From assembly GCA_013003465.1 (NCBI GenBank), contig JABDIZ010000021.1, positions 1 to 26,643 of the forward strand: 26,643 nucleotides of DNA. Direction: 5' to 3'. Each line of letters starts with the position of its first letter. Position 1 is the stretch's first letter. A program made the translations under genes and the position numbers. The stretch comes from Rhodothermaceae bacterium (lineage in GTDB: Bacteria; Bacteroidota; Rhodothermia; Rhodothermales; Rubricoccaceae). The notes under the pieces are model-generated. The model made no database searches. It saw only the letters and a list, made by a program, of their open reading frames with translations, and had not been told where the DNA came from. This document shows, piece by piece, positions 1 through 8,114 of this stretch.

Positions 1-618
1 GTCCTCGGCACCTGGAACTACACCGTTTCCATGTCGCAGCAGACCTTCGAAGGCACCTTCACCATCCTCGCCACCACCGATGGCTACGCGGGCGAATTCG
101 TCACCGATGCGCCCCGCCCCATGACCATGCTCGAGGTGGACGGCGCCTCGACCACGTTCGAGTTCGAACACCCGAGCATGGGCAAGATCAACGTCACCGG
201 CCAGGTGGATGAGAGCGATGTCTTCGCAGGCACCGTGACCCTTGGCCCGAACACCGCCCCGATTATGGCGACCCGCGAAGCGGCCGTGGCAGACGCGATG
301 GCGGCCAGCGCGGAAGCCGTCGAAGAGGTCGAGCACGTCCTCGGGACGTGGGCCTACAAGGTCACCCCCCCCGGTGACGACCCGGTCGAAGGCACCTTCA
401 CGCTCGAGATGGGCCCCGACGGCCTGACGGGCACGTTCCAGACGAACGCAGCCCGCACGATGCGCTTCATCGAGGTCGAGGGCACCCGGCTGGCCTTCGA
501 ATTCGACCAGCCCGGCATGGGCACCGTCCTCATCCGCGGTAACATCCGCGGCGACAACTTCGAGGGCGAAGCCCGGCCCGAAACCGCTATGGGTGCGGCC
601 CCCATGACGGCTACGCGC
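1..618 (+). repeat. Two tandem coding repeats, 336-base period
   Basis: Unit 1 (about 1-276) and unit 2 (about 337-618) both begin with codons for VLGTW and end with an ATR motif, separated by a 20-residue Ala/Glu-rich linker. The units have diverged but stay in register (FEFEHPSMG in unit 1, FEFDQPGMG in unit 2), which indicates an old internal domain duplication. More copies may lie upstream. Confidence 0.7.
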
Positions 619-648
619 CTCCCGGCCGAGGACACTACCAACAACTAA
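1..648 (+). CDS. C-terminal part of an exported repeat protein, probably the tail of an amidohydrolase (5' end outside window)
   Basis: The frame is open from base 1, so the gene starts upstream; the first ATG at 31 lies inside a repeat unit and is not the true start. The 215 visible residues hold two copies of a roughly 92-residue module. Each opens with VLGTW-x-Y and runs through EGTF, an F-E-F block and P-x-MG to an M-x-ATR end; the second copy starts at base 337. The alternating hydrophobic and polar residues suggest beta strands. The stop lies 3 bases before the next amidohydrolase gene, so they are probably co-transcribed. In Bacteroidota, large secreted amidohydrolases often precede shorter paralogues, so I infer that this is the tail of one. 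No catalytic motif is visible in the part present, and the module itself is not one I can name. Confidence 0.7.
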   Translation, partial: VLGTWNYTVSMSQQTFEGTFTILATTDGYAGEFVTDAPRPMTMLEVDGASTTFEFEHPSMGKINVTGQVDESDVFAGTVTLGPNTAPIMATREAAVADAMAASAEAVEEVEHVLGTWAYKVTPPGDDPVEGTFTLEMGPDGLTGTFQTNAARTMRFIEVEGTRLAFEFDQPGMGTVLIRGNIRGDNFEGEARPETAMGAAPMTATRLPAEDTTNN

Positions 649-651
649 CGC

Positions 652-1995
652 ATGCGACGTTTCTTCCCGCTCCTCCTGCTCCTCACAGCGGCCGTCCACG
701 CCCAGACGGCCGCCGACCTCCCGCCCGCCGACGCCCGCGGCGACCTCCTGATCCGCGGTGCAACCGTCCTGACGATTACCGGCGGCACACTGGAAAACAC
801 CGACATCGCCGTCCGCGAGGGTCAGATCGTCGAGATCGGGCAGGGGCTGAGCGCCCCGCGTGGCGCACAGGTAATCGAAGCGGCCGGGCTGCACGTCATG
901 CCCGGCATCATCGACGCGCACTCGCACATCGCGCTCTCGAATGTCAACGAGGCGAGCAATCCCGTCGTGGCCGAGGTGCAGATGGGCGACGTGACCGACC
1001 CGACGCAGATCGGCATCTACCGTGCACTCGCCGGCGGCGTGACGACCATCCACACGATGCACGGCTCGGCCAACCCCATCGGCGGGGAGAACGAGACGCT
1101 CAAGCTGCGCTACGGGACGTTCGACCCGGAAGACCTGCACTTCGAGGGCGCACCCCGCACCATCAAGTTCGCCCTCGGCGAGAACCCGACCCGCGTCCAC
1201 GGACGCGGGCGCGGCATCCGCCCGAGCACGCGCATGGGCGTCGAGCAGGTCTTCCGCGAGTCGCTCACCGACGCACAGCGCTACCGGGCCGCGCAGCGCG
1301 GAGCTGCCGAGCAGGGCACCACGCCGCCGCCCTACAGCCGCCGCATGGAAACCCTCGCCGACATCATCGAAGGCGAGGTGCTCGTCCACTGCCACAGCTA
1401 CCGCGCCGACGAGATCCTCATGCTCATGGACGTGCTGAGCGACTTCGGCGTGGACCGCATCACGTTCCAGCACGCCAACGAGGCGTTCAAGATCGCACCC
1501 GAGTTGGCCGCGTGGGGCGCCAGCGCCTCCATCTTCTCCGACTGGTGGGCCTACAAGTTCGAGGTCTACTATTCCACCGCCTTCAACGCTGCCATCCTGA
1601 CGCGCAACGGCGTCCGCACAAGCATCAACTCGGACTCGGGCGAACTCATCCGGCACCTCTACCACGAGGCGGCCAAGAGCCAGCGCTACGGCGATTTGTC
1701 GGACGACGAGGCGCTCGCACTCATCACCATCAACCCGGCGTGGCAACTCGGCATCGACGACCGTGTAGGCTCCATCGAGGAAGGCAAGGACGCGGACCTC
1801 GCACTCTTCGACGGCCACCCGCTCTCGATCTACACGCGGCCCGTCATGACCATCGTGGACGGCATCGTCCGCTTTGACGCCGAGCGCGACGGCGACGACA
1901 TGCGCCTCGACGTGGACCCTGCCGCTGAGATCGAGGACGTTCGCCTCTACGTCCACGATGAGGACACCTGCCTCCGTGACGCCTTTGTTTTTTGA
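652..1995 (+). CDS. Secreted metal-dependent amidohydrolase
   Basis: A 447-residue protein of the amidohydrolase superfamily (imidazolonepropionase-like branch), probably cleaving C-N bonds in a cyclic amide, dipeptide or similar substrate in the periplasm. A signal peptide (MRRFF, a Leu-rich core, then AVHAQ) covers about residues 1-18. The metal-binding set is complete: HxH at H90/H92 in GIIDAHSHI, a lysine at 172 in IKFALGENP that may be the carbamylated bridging residue, H246/H248, H274 in FQHANE, and D328 in SINSDSG. The C-terminal GSIEEGKDADLALFDG block is the usual return to the small beta-sandwich domain. It begins 3 bases after the preceding stop and is followed 13 bases later by a paralogue. 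Family and metal site are secure; the substrate is not predictable. Confidence 0.9.
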   Translation: MRRFFPLLLLLTAAVHAQTAADLPPADARGDLLIRGATVLTITGGTLENTDIAVREGQIVEIGQGLSAPRGAQVIEAAGLHVMPGIIDAHSHIALSNVNEASNPVVAEVQMGDVTDPTQIGIYRALAGGVTTIHTMHGSANPIGGENETLKLRYGTFDPEDLHFEGAPRTIKFALGENPTRVHGRGRGIRPSTRMGVEQVFRESLTDAQRYRAAQRGAAEQGTTPPPYSRRMETLADIIEGEVLVHCHSYRADEILMLMDVLSDFGVDRITFQHANEAFKIAPELAAWGASASIFSDWWAYKFEVYYSTAFNAAILTRNGVRTSINSDSGELIRHLYHEAAKSQRYGDLSDDEALALITINPAWQLGIDDRVGSIEEGKDADLALFDGHPLSIYTRPVMTIVDGIVRFDAERDGDDMRLDVDPAAEIEDVRLYVHDEDTCLRDAFVF

Positions 1996-2008
1996 CGACC
2001 GCCTGCCG

Positions 2009-3343
2009 ATGGCTGACCGCCGCTTCCTGATGCGCTTCCTCACCCTTCTCCTGCTGGTGCTCCTCGCCTTTCCTGCTCAGGCGCAAGACCGCGTTATTCG
2101 CACCGAGCAAGGCACGTTCGCCCTCCTCAACGCGCGCATCGAAACCATCACCAACGGCACCATTGAGCGCGGCACCGTGGTTCTCCGCGACGGCGTGATC
2201 GAGGCCGTTGGCACGAACGTGACGCCCCCCGCCGATGCCCAGGTGATCGATGCCGAGGGCCTGACGCTCTACCCCGGTTTCATTGACGGCGGCACGCAGA
2301 TCGGTTTGCAGGAAGTCGGCTCGCAGCCCGAGACGCAGGACTACAACGAGTTGGGCGAGGTCACGCCGCAGATGCAGGCGCTCACGGCGGTCAACCCCAA
2401 CTCGGTGCACTTCCCAATCGCCCGCGTGGCCGGGGTGACGGCGGCCCTTACGTCGCCTACCGGCGGCCTGATGCCCGGCACGGCGGCACTCGTCCGGTTC
2501 CACGGCTACACGCCTGCCCAGATGGACACGGGCTTCCGGGGAGTCGCCCTCAACTTCCCGAACTCGGCGCGGCGCGGCGCCTTCGACCGCCGCACCGACG
2601 AGGACATCAAGAAGCAGTTCGAGGAGGCAATGGAGCGGCTCGACGAGACGTGGGACCAGGCCCTCCTCTTCGCCCGCATCGACTCGGCTGGCGCGGCCTC
2701 GGGGCAGCCGCAGCGCCCAGCCTACCAGCCCGAGATGGAGGCACTCCTACCCGTGCTGCGCGGCTCGGCTGCGCTCCTCGTCGAGGTCAACGCGGCTGCC
2801 GACATCCTGAAGGCACTCGAATGGCTCGAAGGGCGCGACGTGCGCGCCATCCTGACCGGCGTTGCTGAGGGCTGGCGCGTGGCCGACCACCTAGCGACCG
2901 CTGGGCTGCCTGTGATCACCGGCCCCGTGCTCTCGATGCCTACGCGTGGCTCTGACCGCTACGACCGTGCGTATCAGAACGCCGCGCTGCTGCGTCAAGC
3001 GGGCCTCCAGGTCGCCCTCCGCACGCGCGAGGTCGAGAATGTCCGCAACCTGCCGTTCAACGCGGGCTTCGCCGTGGCGTGGGGCCGCGATCTTGGCTTC
3101 GACCGGCAGGCCGCGCTGGAGGCGATTACCATCGCACCCGCCCGCATGTTCGGCGTGGAGGATCAGTTAGGCTCCATCGAAGTCGGCAAAGCCGCCACCC
3201 TCTTCGCGGCTGACGGGGACCCGTTCGAGCCCAGTACGCAGGTCCAGCACCTGTTCATCGACGGGTACCAGATTCCGATCGAGTCGCGGCAGATCAGCCT
3301 CTACGAGGAATTCCTGAACCGGAACCCGGGACTGACGCGCTGA
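2009..3343 (+). CDS. Secreted amidohydrolase-like protein, probably without metal-dependent activity
   Basis: A 444-residue amidohydrolase-fold protein with a signal peptide ending near FPAQAQ. The ATG at 2009 gives MADRRFLMRFL; the ATG at 2030 is an equally plausible start, and neither has a ribosome binding site. The frame is open further upstream, but that part overlaps the preceding gene. The fold landmarks are kept: the N-terminal sheet with VVLRDGVIEAVG, YPGFIDGG, and the C-terminal LGSIEVGKAATLFAADGDPFE. The metal ligands are not: where the neighbour has DAHSH, this protein has DGGTQ (residues 93-97), and no later His/His/Asp set is evident. Such paired active and degenerate genes are common in Bacteroidota, where the second may be a structural partner. 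It ends 3 bases from the convergent Uma2 remnant. Confidence 0.85.
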   Translation: MADRRFLMRFLTLLLLVLLAFPAQAQDRVIRTEQGTFALLNARIETITNGTIERGTVVLRDGVIEAVGTNVTPPADAQVIDAEGLTLYPGFIDGGTQIGLQEVGSQPETQDYNELGEVTPQMQALTAVNPNSVHFPIARVAGVTAALTSPTGGLMPGTAALVRFHGYTPAQMDTGFRGVALNFPNSARRGAFDRRTDEDIKKQFEEAMERLDETWDQALLFARIDSAGAASGQPQRPAYQPEMEALLPVLRGSAALLVEVNAAADILKALEWLEGRDVRAILTGVAEGWRVADHLATAGLPVITGPVLSMPTRGSDRYDRAYQNAALLRQAGLQVALRTREVENVRNLPFNAGFAVAWGRDLGFDRQAALEAITIAPARMFGVEDQLGSIEVGKAATLFAADGDPFEPSTQVQHLFIDGYQIPIESRQISLYEEFLNRNPGLTR

Positions 3344-3346
3344 GCG

Positions 3347-3928
3347 CTACTCTGGTACCGGGCTCGGATGCTCCGAGGGTGGCAGACTCGTGGAGTCTAC
3401 ACCCTCGTAGACGTCGTCCACGCGCACCTTGGCCTCGACGGAGACCAGTTCGATGGCTCCGCCCTCCGGCTCGTAGAGTGTCCACTGTCCAGCCTCGTTC
3501 TTGCGAAAGACCTCGATGATCTTCGACCGCTGCGGCACGAGGACGTATGCTTGGAGCGACGCGAGCCGACGGTAGGCCGCGAGTTTCGTCCCCCGATCGT
3601 ACTCATCCAACGAAGGCAAGAGGACTTCCACAAGAAGCGTCGGGTTGAGGAGCGTGAGCGCCTTCTCGTCAAGAAACTGCAGCTCGCCGCACACGACGGA
3701 GACATCGGGATACGTGTAGCGGACGCTCTCGGCCAGTTGCACGCGGAGATCGGCCGAGTAGACCCGGCATCTTCATCCACGCAGGGCGTTGGAGAGCAAG
3801 CCGGTCAGATTGGCAATGATGAGCGCGTGGTTCGCGGTGCTGCCCGACATGGAGAGCACTTCGCCGTGGTCGTACTCGTGCTTGAGTTCCTGCTTCTCTT
3901 CCCAGGCGAAGTACTCCTCGGGCATCAT
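3347..3928 (-). pseudogene. Uma2-family (DUF820) nuclease gene interrupted by an in-frame TGA
   Basis: Read on the minus strand from the ATG at 3928, this encodes a nearly full-length Uma2-type protein (PD-(D/E)xK-like fold) of about 193 codons. Codon 52 (3773-3775) is TGA, between NALRG and RCRVYSADLRV. Both halves are in the same frame, so a single nonsense change explains the break. The family marks are there: PEEYFAWEE and KHEYDHGEV near the N terminus, TYPDVSVVCG (D75), LLVEVLLPS (E101), then YDRGTKLAAYRRL and QAYVLVPQ. A GTG at 3742 could restart the C-terminal half, but that product would lack the first conserved acidic region. A sequencing error at one base would also produce this picture. 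Confidence 0.8.
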
Positions 3929-4036
3929 CCGCAGGCGCTGTGCTGGTTGAGAGTCATGGATCTGTCGGCGATGGGTTTGGTGGAATCTGGGGCATCCCGT
4001 ACGGAGTATGGGCGTTCCGACTGCCAACTCCCCGTC

Positions 4037-4708
4037 ATGCCTGCTTCGGAAACTGTCATCCTCCTGCACGGCCTTGGCCGTACGGCCCTGTCCATGCGGC
4101 GGCTGGCGCGCACGCTGGAGCGCGAGGGCTTTGACGCCCGCAACACCAACTACGCCTCGCGCAGTGCGCCCATCGAGGACCTCGCTACGTCCGTCGTCGG
4201 CACGCAGGTGGACGCCGCGCTGCGCGAGGGGGCTGAGCGCGTGCACTTCGTGACGCACTCGCTCGGCGGCATCCTCGTCCGCTGGTTCGCCGAGCACCAC
4301 AGCGTCCCCGAGGGCTCACGGGCCGTCATGATCGCTCCGCCGCACGGCGGGAGTGAACTGGCCGATTGGGCGCGCACGACCTGGCCCATCCCCTGGTATT
4401 GTGGCCCGGCGCTCCATGAACTCGGCACGGGCCCAGAGAGTACCCCGCAGGCCCTCGGTCCTGTGGAATTGGAGACCGGCGTGATCGCGGGCGACCGAAG
4501 CTGGCATCCGCTCCCCAGCCGCTTCTTCGACGGCACCTCCGACGGCACCGTGCCCGTTGAGCGCACCAAGGTGGACGGCATGACGGATTTCCTCGTCGTG
4601 CCGCGCACGCACACGCTGATCATGCGCGCGCCCGAGGTAGTCCAGCAAACGCTCCACTTCCTGCGACATGGGCGGTTCGATCAGGCGGCAAACCACGCCC
4701 AATCCTAA
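4037..4708 (+). CDS. Alpha/beta hydrolase, lipase/esterase-like
   Basis: A 223-residue cytoplasmic-looking serine hydrolase with no signal peptide. The fold starts with VILLHGLGRTALSM (residues 7-20), where HG provides the oxyanion-hole strand. The nucleophile elbow is THSLGG with S75; the probable acid is D169 in FFDGTSDGTVP, and H192 in the late RTHTLIMR is the probable catalytic histidine. An APPHGGS segment follows the elbow, as in triacylglycerol lipase/PGAP1-like relatives. The frame is open far upstream, but that stretch is antisense to the Uma2 remnant, so I chose the ATG at 4037, which starts directly before the first strand. It is divergent from the Uma2 gene with about 108 bases between them. 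Substrate unknown; acyl esters are the default guess. Confidence 0.85.
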   Translation: MPASETVILLHGLGRTALSMRRLARTLEREGFDARNTNYASRSAPIEDLATSVVGTQVDAALREGAERVHFVTHSLGGILVRWFAEHHSVPEGSRAVMIAPPHGGSELADWARTTWPIPWYCGPALHELGTGPESTPQALGPVELETGVIAGDRSWHPLPSRFFDGTSDGTVPVERTKVDGMTDFLVVPRTHTLIMRAPEVVQQTLHFLRHGRFDQAANHAQS

Positions 4709-4809
4709 CGCTGCCGAGGCTAGCGAAGGAACCACGCCGCCGCCGCGCCTTTGCACTTCGGTCCACCGTCCGTAGGTTTTCGCGGCTTTCGCACTACTCT
4801 CCCACCCCC

Positions 4810-5880
4810 ATGCGCCGACTCTACAGCAGCCTCATCGGCTGGGGCCACTACGCCCCCGATCAGGTTCTCACCAACGACGACCTCGCCAAGATCGTCGACA
4901 CCTCCGACGAGTGGATTCAGTCCCGCTCCGGCATCAAGCAGCGCCACATCGCGGAGGATGACGACTTCACCTCGACGATGTCGGCCGAGGCCGCGCGACG
5001 CGCGATGAAGCAGGCGGGCATCGGTCCTGAAGACGTGGACCTGCTGCTCATCGCCTCCTCCAGCCCCGACTACCTGACGCCGCCAGTGTCGAGTCAGGTA
5101 CAGCATCAATTGGGCCTCCAGTGCGGTGCGATGACGCTCGTCGTCGGCTGTACGGGGTTCGTCTACGGCCTCGTCACAGCCGACCAGTTCATCCAGTCGG
5201 GCGCGTACCGGACGATTGTGGTGGTGGGTGCCGAGCTCATCTCGCGTAACCTCGACTGGGAGGACCGGACGACCTGCGTGCTCTTCGGCGATGGCGCCGG
5301 AGCCGTGGTCGTGCAGGCGAGCGAACAGCCCTGCGGCGTCCGCGCCTTCGAGTTGGGCTCTGACGGATCGAGTCATGACGCGATCATCCAGTGGAGCACG
5401 GGCACGGCCGAGCCGGCCACTAAGGAGCGCCTCGACGAGCGCCGCCAGTACCTACGGATGAACGGCCGCGAGGTCTTCAAGTTTGCCACGACCACGATGG
5501 GCGCCTCGCTCCAACGTGTCATGGCGAAGGCAAACGTGACGCCCGACGACGTGGACCTGTTCATCCCCCACCAAGCCAATGCGCGCATCATCGAGTACGC
5601 CGCGAAGCAGATGAGCCTGCCGCCCGAGAAGGTGGTGATGAACGTGGAGCGCTACGGCAACACGTCTGCCGCCTCCGTCCCGATTGCGCTCTCCGAGGCG
5701 CTGACCGAGGGCAAAGCGAAGCCCGGCGACACGCTCGCCTTCGTGGCCTTCGGCGCGGGCCTGACGTGGGCCGCCACCATCTTCGACCTCGGCACGCTCC
5801 AAGCCGAGGACGAGGGCCGTGCCGAGCCAGCCGAGTCGGTGATCAATGAGGACGGTGTGGTGGAAGGGCTGATCGCTTAG
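4810..5880 (+). CDS. fabH: 3-oxoacyl-ACP synthase III (FabH-type ketoacyl synthase)
   Basis: A 356-residue thiolase-fold condensing enzyme that would join an acyl-CoA starter to malonyl-ACP to begin fatty acid synthesis. The catalytic triad is visible: C114 in VVGCTGFVYGL, H254 in FIPHQANARI and N284 in ERYGNTSAAS. The substrate-loop motif DEWIQSRSGIKQRHI (33-47) and the FGDGAGAVVV block (159-168) are standard. The last 25 or so residues after FDLGTL are an acidic extension past the usual FabH end. The gene stands alone between unrelated neighbours rather than in a fab cluster, so it could be a secondary FabH with another starter preference. Family assignment is firm; its role as the main initiating enzyme is inferred. 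Confidence 0.9.
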   Translation: MRRLYSSLIGWGHYAPDQVLTNDDLAKIVDTSDEWIQSRSGIKQRHIAEDDDFTSTMSAEAARRAMKQAGIGPEDVDLLLIASSSPDYLTPPVSSQVQHQLGLQCGAMTLVVGCTGFVYGLVTADQFIQSGAYRTIVVVGAELISRNLDWEDRTTCVLFGDGAGAVVVQASEQPCGVRAFELGSDGSSHDAIIQWSTGTAEPATKERLDERRQYLRMNGREVFKFATTTMGASLQRVMAKANVTPDDVDLFIPHQANARIIEYAAKQMSLPPEKVVMNVERYGNTSAASVPIALSEALTEGKAKPGDTLAFVAFGAGLTWAATIFDLGTLQAEDEGRAEPAESVINEDGVVEGLIA

Positions 5881-5951
5881 GCTCGGCGCAGAGTGACCCG
5901 ATAGGCGACGCTCGCGTTACCAAGACCCCTCTCCGGTTTCCCTTCTGCACC

Positions 5952-6257
5952 ATGCTGCTCTTCCGCACCGCAGCCCTCAGTGGGTTGCTTATCGCCCCGA
6001 TTCTCCTGCTGGCTGGCTGCACACCGCGCATCTACAGTACGCGTCCCTATCCCGCCTATGCCCGGGTAGCCAACAGCGGAGTCAACGCCCGCTACGTCAT
6101 CTGCCATAAGGAACGAAACGCACTGACGCTGCCGGAGCCAGCGATCCGCGCGCACCTTCGCCACGGCGACTACTTCGGCTCCTGTAGCCGGGAGAACCGC
6201 CGCCGCCACGACGACCACTACCGGGGCAATCGCGGACGTGGCGATTCCGGGCGCTAA
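5952..6257 (+). CDS. Small lipoprotein with a CH...HLxHGD...C mini-domain
   Basis: A 101-residue protein with a hydrophobic N terminus and a lipobox LAGC, giving lipidated C23, so it is probably anchored in a membrane facing the periplasm. Residues 47-78 hold a compact pattern: RYVICHKE, then LTLPEPAIRAHLRHGD, then FGSC (C51, H52, H68, H71, D73, C78). Similar ICHxP...HLxHGDxxGxC segments recur as short tails or repeats in secreted Bacteroidota proteins, and the Cys/His spacing would allow metal binding or a disulfide. The C-terminal tail from residue 79 is rich in Arg, His and Asp. The ATG at 5952 was chosen because it places the hydrophobic core at the very N terminus. Function unknown. Confidence 0.65.
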   Translation: MLLFRTAALSGLLIAPILLLAGCTPRIYSTRPYPAYARVANSGVNARYVICHKERNALTLPEPAIRAHLRHGDYFGSCSRENRRRHDDHYRGNRGRGDSGR

Positions 6258-6319
6258 CGATCTCCAACGACGACCCAGGGCTCGTATGGGCGGCTGTCTG
6301 TTGATATCATAGGCATCCT

Positions 6320-6341
6320 GCGTTCCGTTGGAGCGGAACGC
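6320..6341 (+). terminator. Hairpin with 8-bp perfect stem, possible terminator
   Basis: GCGTTCCG (6320-6327) pairs perfectly with CGGAACGC (6334-6341) around a 6-base loop. It lies 62 bases after the small lipoprotein stop and 35 bases before the ftcD start, and is followed by a mildly T-rich stretch without a true T run. It could end the upstream transcript or act as a leader structure for ftcD. Confidence 0.4.
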
Positions 6342-6376
6342 CTCGGCTTCTCTATTGGCTGCACCCCGACGCCCCC

Positions 6377-8062
6377 ATGACCACCCGTCTGATCGAATGT
6401 GTTCCCAACTTCAGCGAGGGGAACGACCTCGGCGTCATCAAACAGATCACCGACGCGATTGAATCCGTGGACGGCATCAGCTTGCTCGACGTCGATCCCG
6501 GCAAAGCGACCAACCGCACCGTGGTGACGTTTGTTGGACCGCCGGAGCAGGTCGTCGAGGCCGCCGTGCGAGGCGGGAAGAAGGCGGCGGAGCTCATCGA
6601 CATGGCCAAGCACCACGGCGAGCACCCCCGCTTCGGCGCGATGGACGTGTGCCCCCTGGTCCCGGTCACCGGCGTCACGATGGAAGAGACCGTGGCGTAT
6701 GCCCGCGAGCTCGGCCGCCGTCTCGGCGAGGAGGCCGGGCTCTCGATCTACCTTTACGAGGAAGCCGCCACGACAGAGGCGCGCCGCAACCTCGCCACCG
6801 TCCGTGCGGGGGAATACGAGGGCCTCAAGGACAAGATGAGCAAGCCGGAGTGGAAACCGGACTTCGGGCCGGAGACGTTCAGCCCGCGCTCCGGTGCGAC
6901 GGCGGTGGGCGCGCGCGATTTCCTGATCGCCTACAACGTCAACCTGAACTCCACCTCCACGCGCCGCGCGGGCGCCGTGGCGCTGGACGTGCGGGAGAAA
7001 GGCCGGTTGAAGCGCGAAGGCAACCCCCTGACCGGTCCGGTCGTGCTCGATGACGAGGGCAACGAGGTCTGGATTCCCGGCTCGCTCAAGAGCGTCAAGG
7101 CCATCGGTTGGTACATCGAGGAGTATGGGATCGCGCAGGTCTCGATGAACCTGACCAACATCGGCGTGACTCCGATGCACATCGCCTTCGATGAGGTGTG
7201 CAAGAAAGCACAGGCGCGCGGCCTCCGCGTGACCGGCTCGGAGTTGATCGGGCTGGTCCCCCGCCGCGCCATGATCGACGCGGGCACATACTTCCTCCGC
7301 AAGCAGCAGCGCTCGACGGGCATCGCTGACCGCGAGATCATCAAGATCGCCATCAAGTCGCTCGGCCTCGACGACGTGGTGCCGTTCAACCCGGACGAGA
7401 AGATCATCGAGCACGCCATCGCCGACCGCTCGCGCAAGCGCCTCGTGGACAAGTCCCTCGAAGCCTTCGCCGAGGAGACGGCCTCGGATTCGCTCGCGCC
7501 CGGCGGCGGCTCCGTGTCGGCCGCGGTGGGTGCCTTCGGCGCAGCATTGGGCACGATGGTCGCCAACCTCTCGGCGAACAAAAAGGGCTGGGATGAACGC
7601 TGGGAAGAATTCTCGGACTGGGCCGAGCGCGGCAAGGCGTACCAGGATGAACTCATCCGGCTGATCGATCAGGACACCGAGGCGTTCAACGCCATCATGA
7701 CCGCCTTTCGGATGCCGAGCGGAAGCGACGAGGAGCAGGCCGCCCGCCATGCGGCCATTCAGGAGGCTACGCGCGGCGCCACGGAGGTGCCGTTCCGCGT
7801 CATGGAAGTCGCGCTGGAGTCCATGATGGTCATGAAAGCGATGGCCGAGATCGGCAACCCGAACTCGGTCTCGGATGCGGGCGTGGGCGCGCTGTGCGCG
7901 CGGGCGGCCGTGCGCGGGGCCTTCCTCAACGTGCAGATCAACACGGGCGACCTGGAGGACCAGACCTTCGTCGATGGAATTCTCGCACGAGGTCAAGCCC
8001 TTGTGGACGCTGCTGAAGTGCAGGAGCGCGAGATCCTCGCCATTGTCCACGAAAAGCTGTAG
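6377..8062 (+). CDS. ftcD: Bifunctional glutamate formimidoyltransferase / formimidoyl-THF cyclodeaminase
   Basis: A 561-residue fusion that finishes histidine degradation. The N-terminal half moves the formimino group from formiminoglutamate to tetrahydrofolate; the C-terminal half releases ammonia to give methenyl-THF. Residues 1 to about 310 are the transferase: ECVPNFSEG at 6-14, GKATNRTVVTFVG at 42-54, and HHGEHPRFGAMDVCP at 79-93, which contains the active-site histidine region. The cyclodeaminase spans about 350-561, with PGGGSVSA at 375-382 and the acidic LIDQDTEAFNA stretch near 429-439. The two-domain layout matches animal FTCD, while many bacteria have separate proteins. It is on the + strand, facing hutI tail to tail. 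With hutI, hutU and hutH nearby the pathway is complete. Confidence 0.95.
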   Translation: MTTRLIECVPNFSEGNDLGVIKQITDAIESVDGISLLDVDPGKATNRTVVTFVGPPEQVVEAAVRGGKKAAELIDMAKHHGEHPRFGAMDVCPLVPVTGVTMEETVAYARELGRRLGEEAGLSIYLYEEAATTEARRNLATVRAGEYEGLKDKMSKPEWKPDFGPETFSPRSGATAVGARDFLIAYNVNLNSTSTRRAGAVALDVREKGRLKREGNPLTGPVVLDDEGNEVWIPGSLKSVKAIGWYIEEYGIAQVSMNLTNIGVTPMHIAFDEVCKKAQARGLRVTGSELIGLVPRRAMIDAGTYFLRKQQRSTGIADREIIKIAIKSLGLDDVVPFNPDEKIIEHAIADRSRKRLVDKSLEAFAEETASDSLAPGGGSVSAAVGAFGAALGTMVANLSANKKGWDERWEEFSDWAERGKAYQDELIRLIDQDTEAFNAIMTAFRMPSGSDEEQAARHAAIQEATRGATEVPFRVMEVALESMMVMKAMAEIGNPNSVSDAGVGALCARAAVRGAFLNVQINTGDLEDQTFVDGILARGQALVDAAEVQEREILAIVHEKL

Positions 8063-8076
8063 GCCGAACGAGGGTA

Positions 8077-8101
8077 CGGAGGGAATCTTATCCGACCTCC
8101 G
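8077..8101. terminator. Weak hairpin between convergent ftcD and hutI
   Basis: CGGAGG (8077-8082) can pair with CCTCCG (8096-8101) across a 13-base loop. It sits midway in the 52-base gap between the ftcD and hutI stop codons, where a shared bidirectional terminator would be expected. The stem is short and has no T run, so the call is tentative. Confidence 0.25.
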
Positions 8102-8114
8102 CCGGAGTGACGGG

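Noticed and set aside
3368..4036. N-terminal extension of the alpha/beta hydrolase frame
   Set aside because: It runs antisense to the Uma2 coding remnant and has no fold; the hydrolase fold begins directly after the ATG at 4037.
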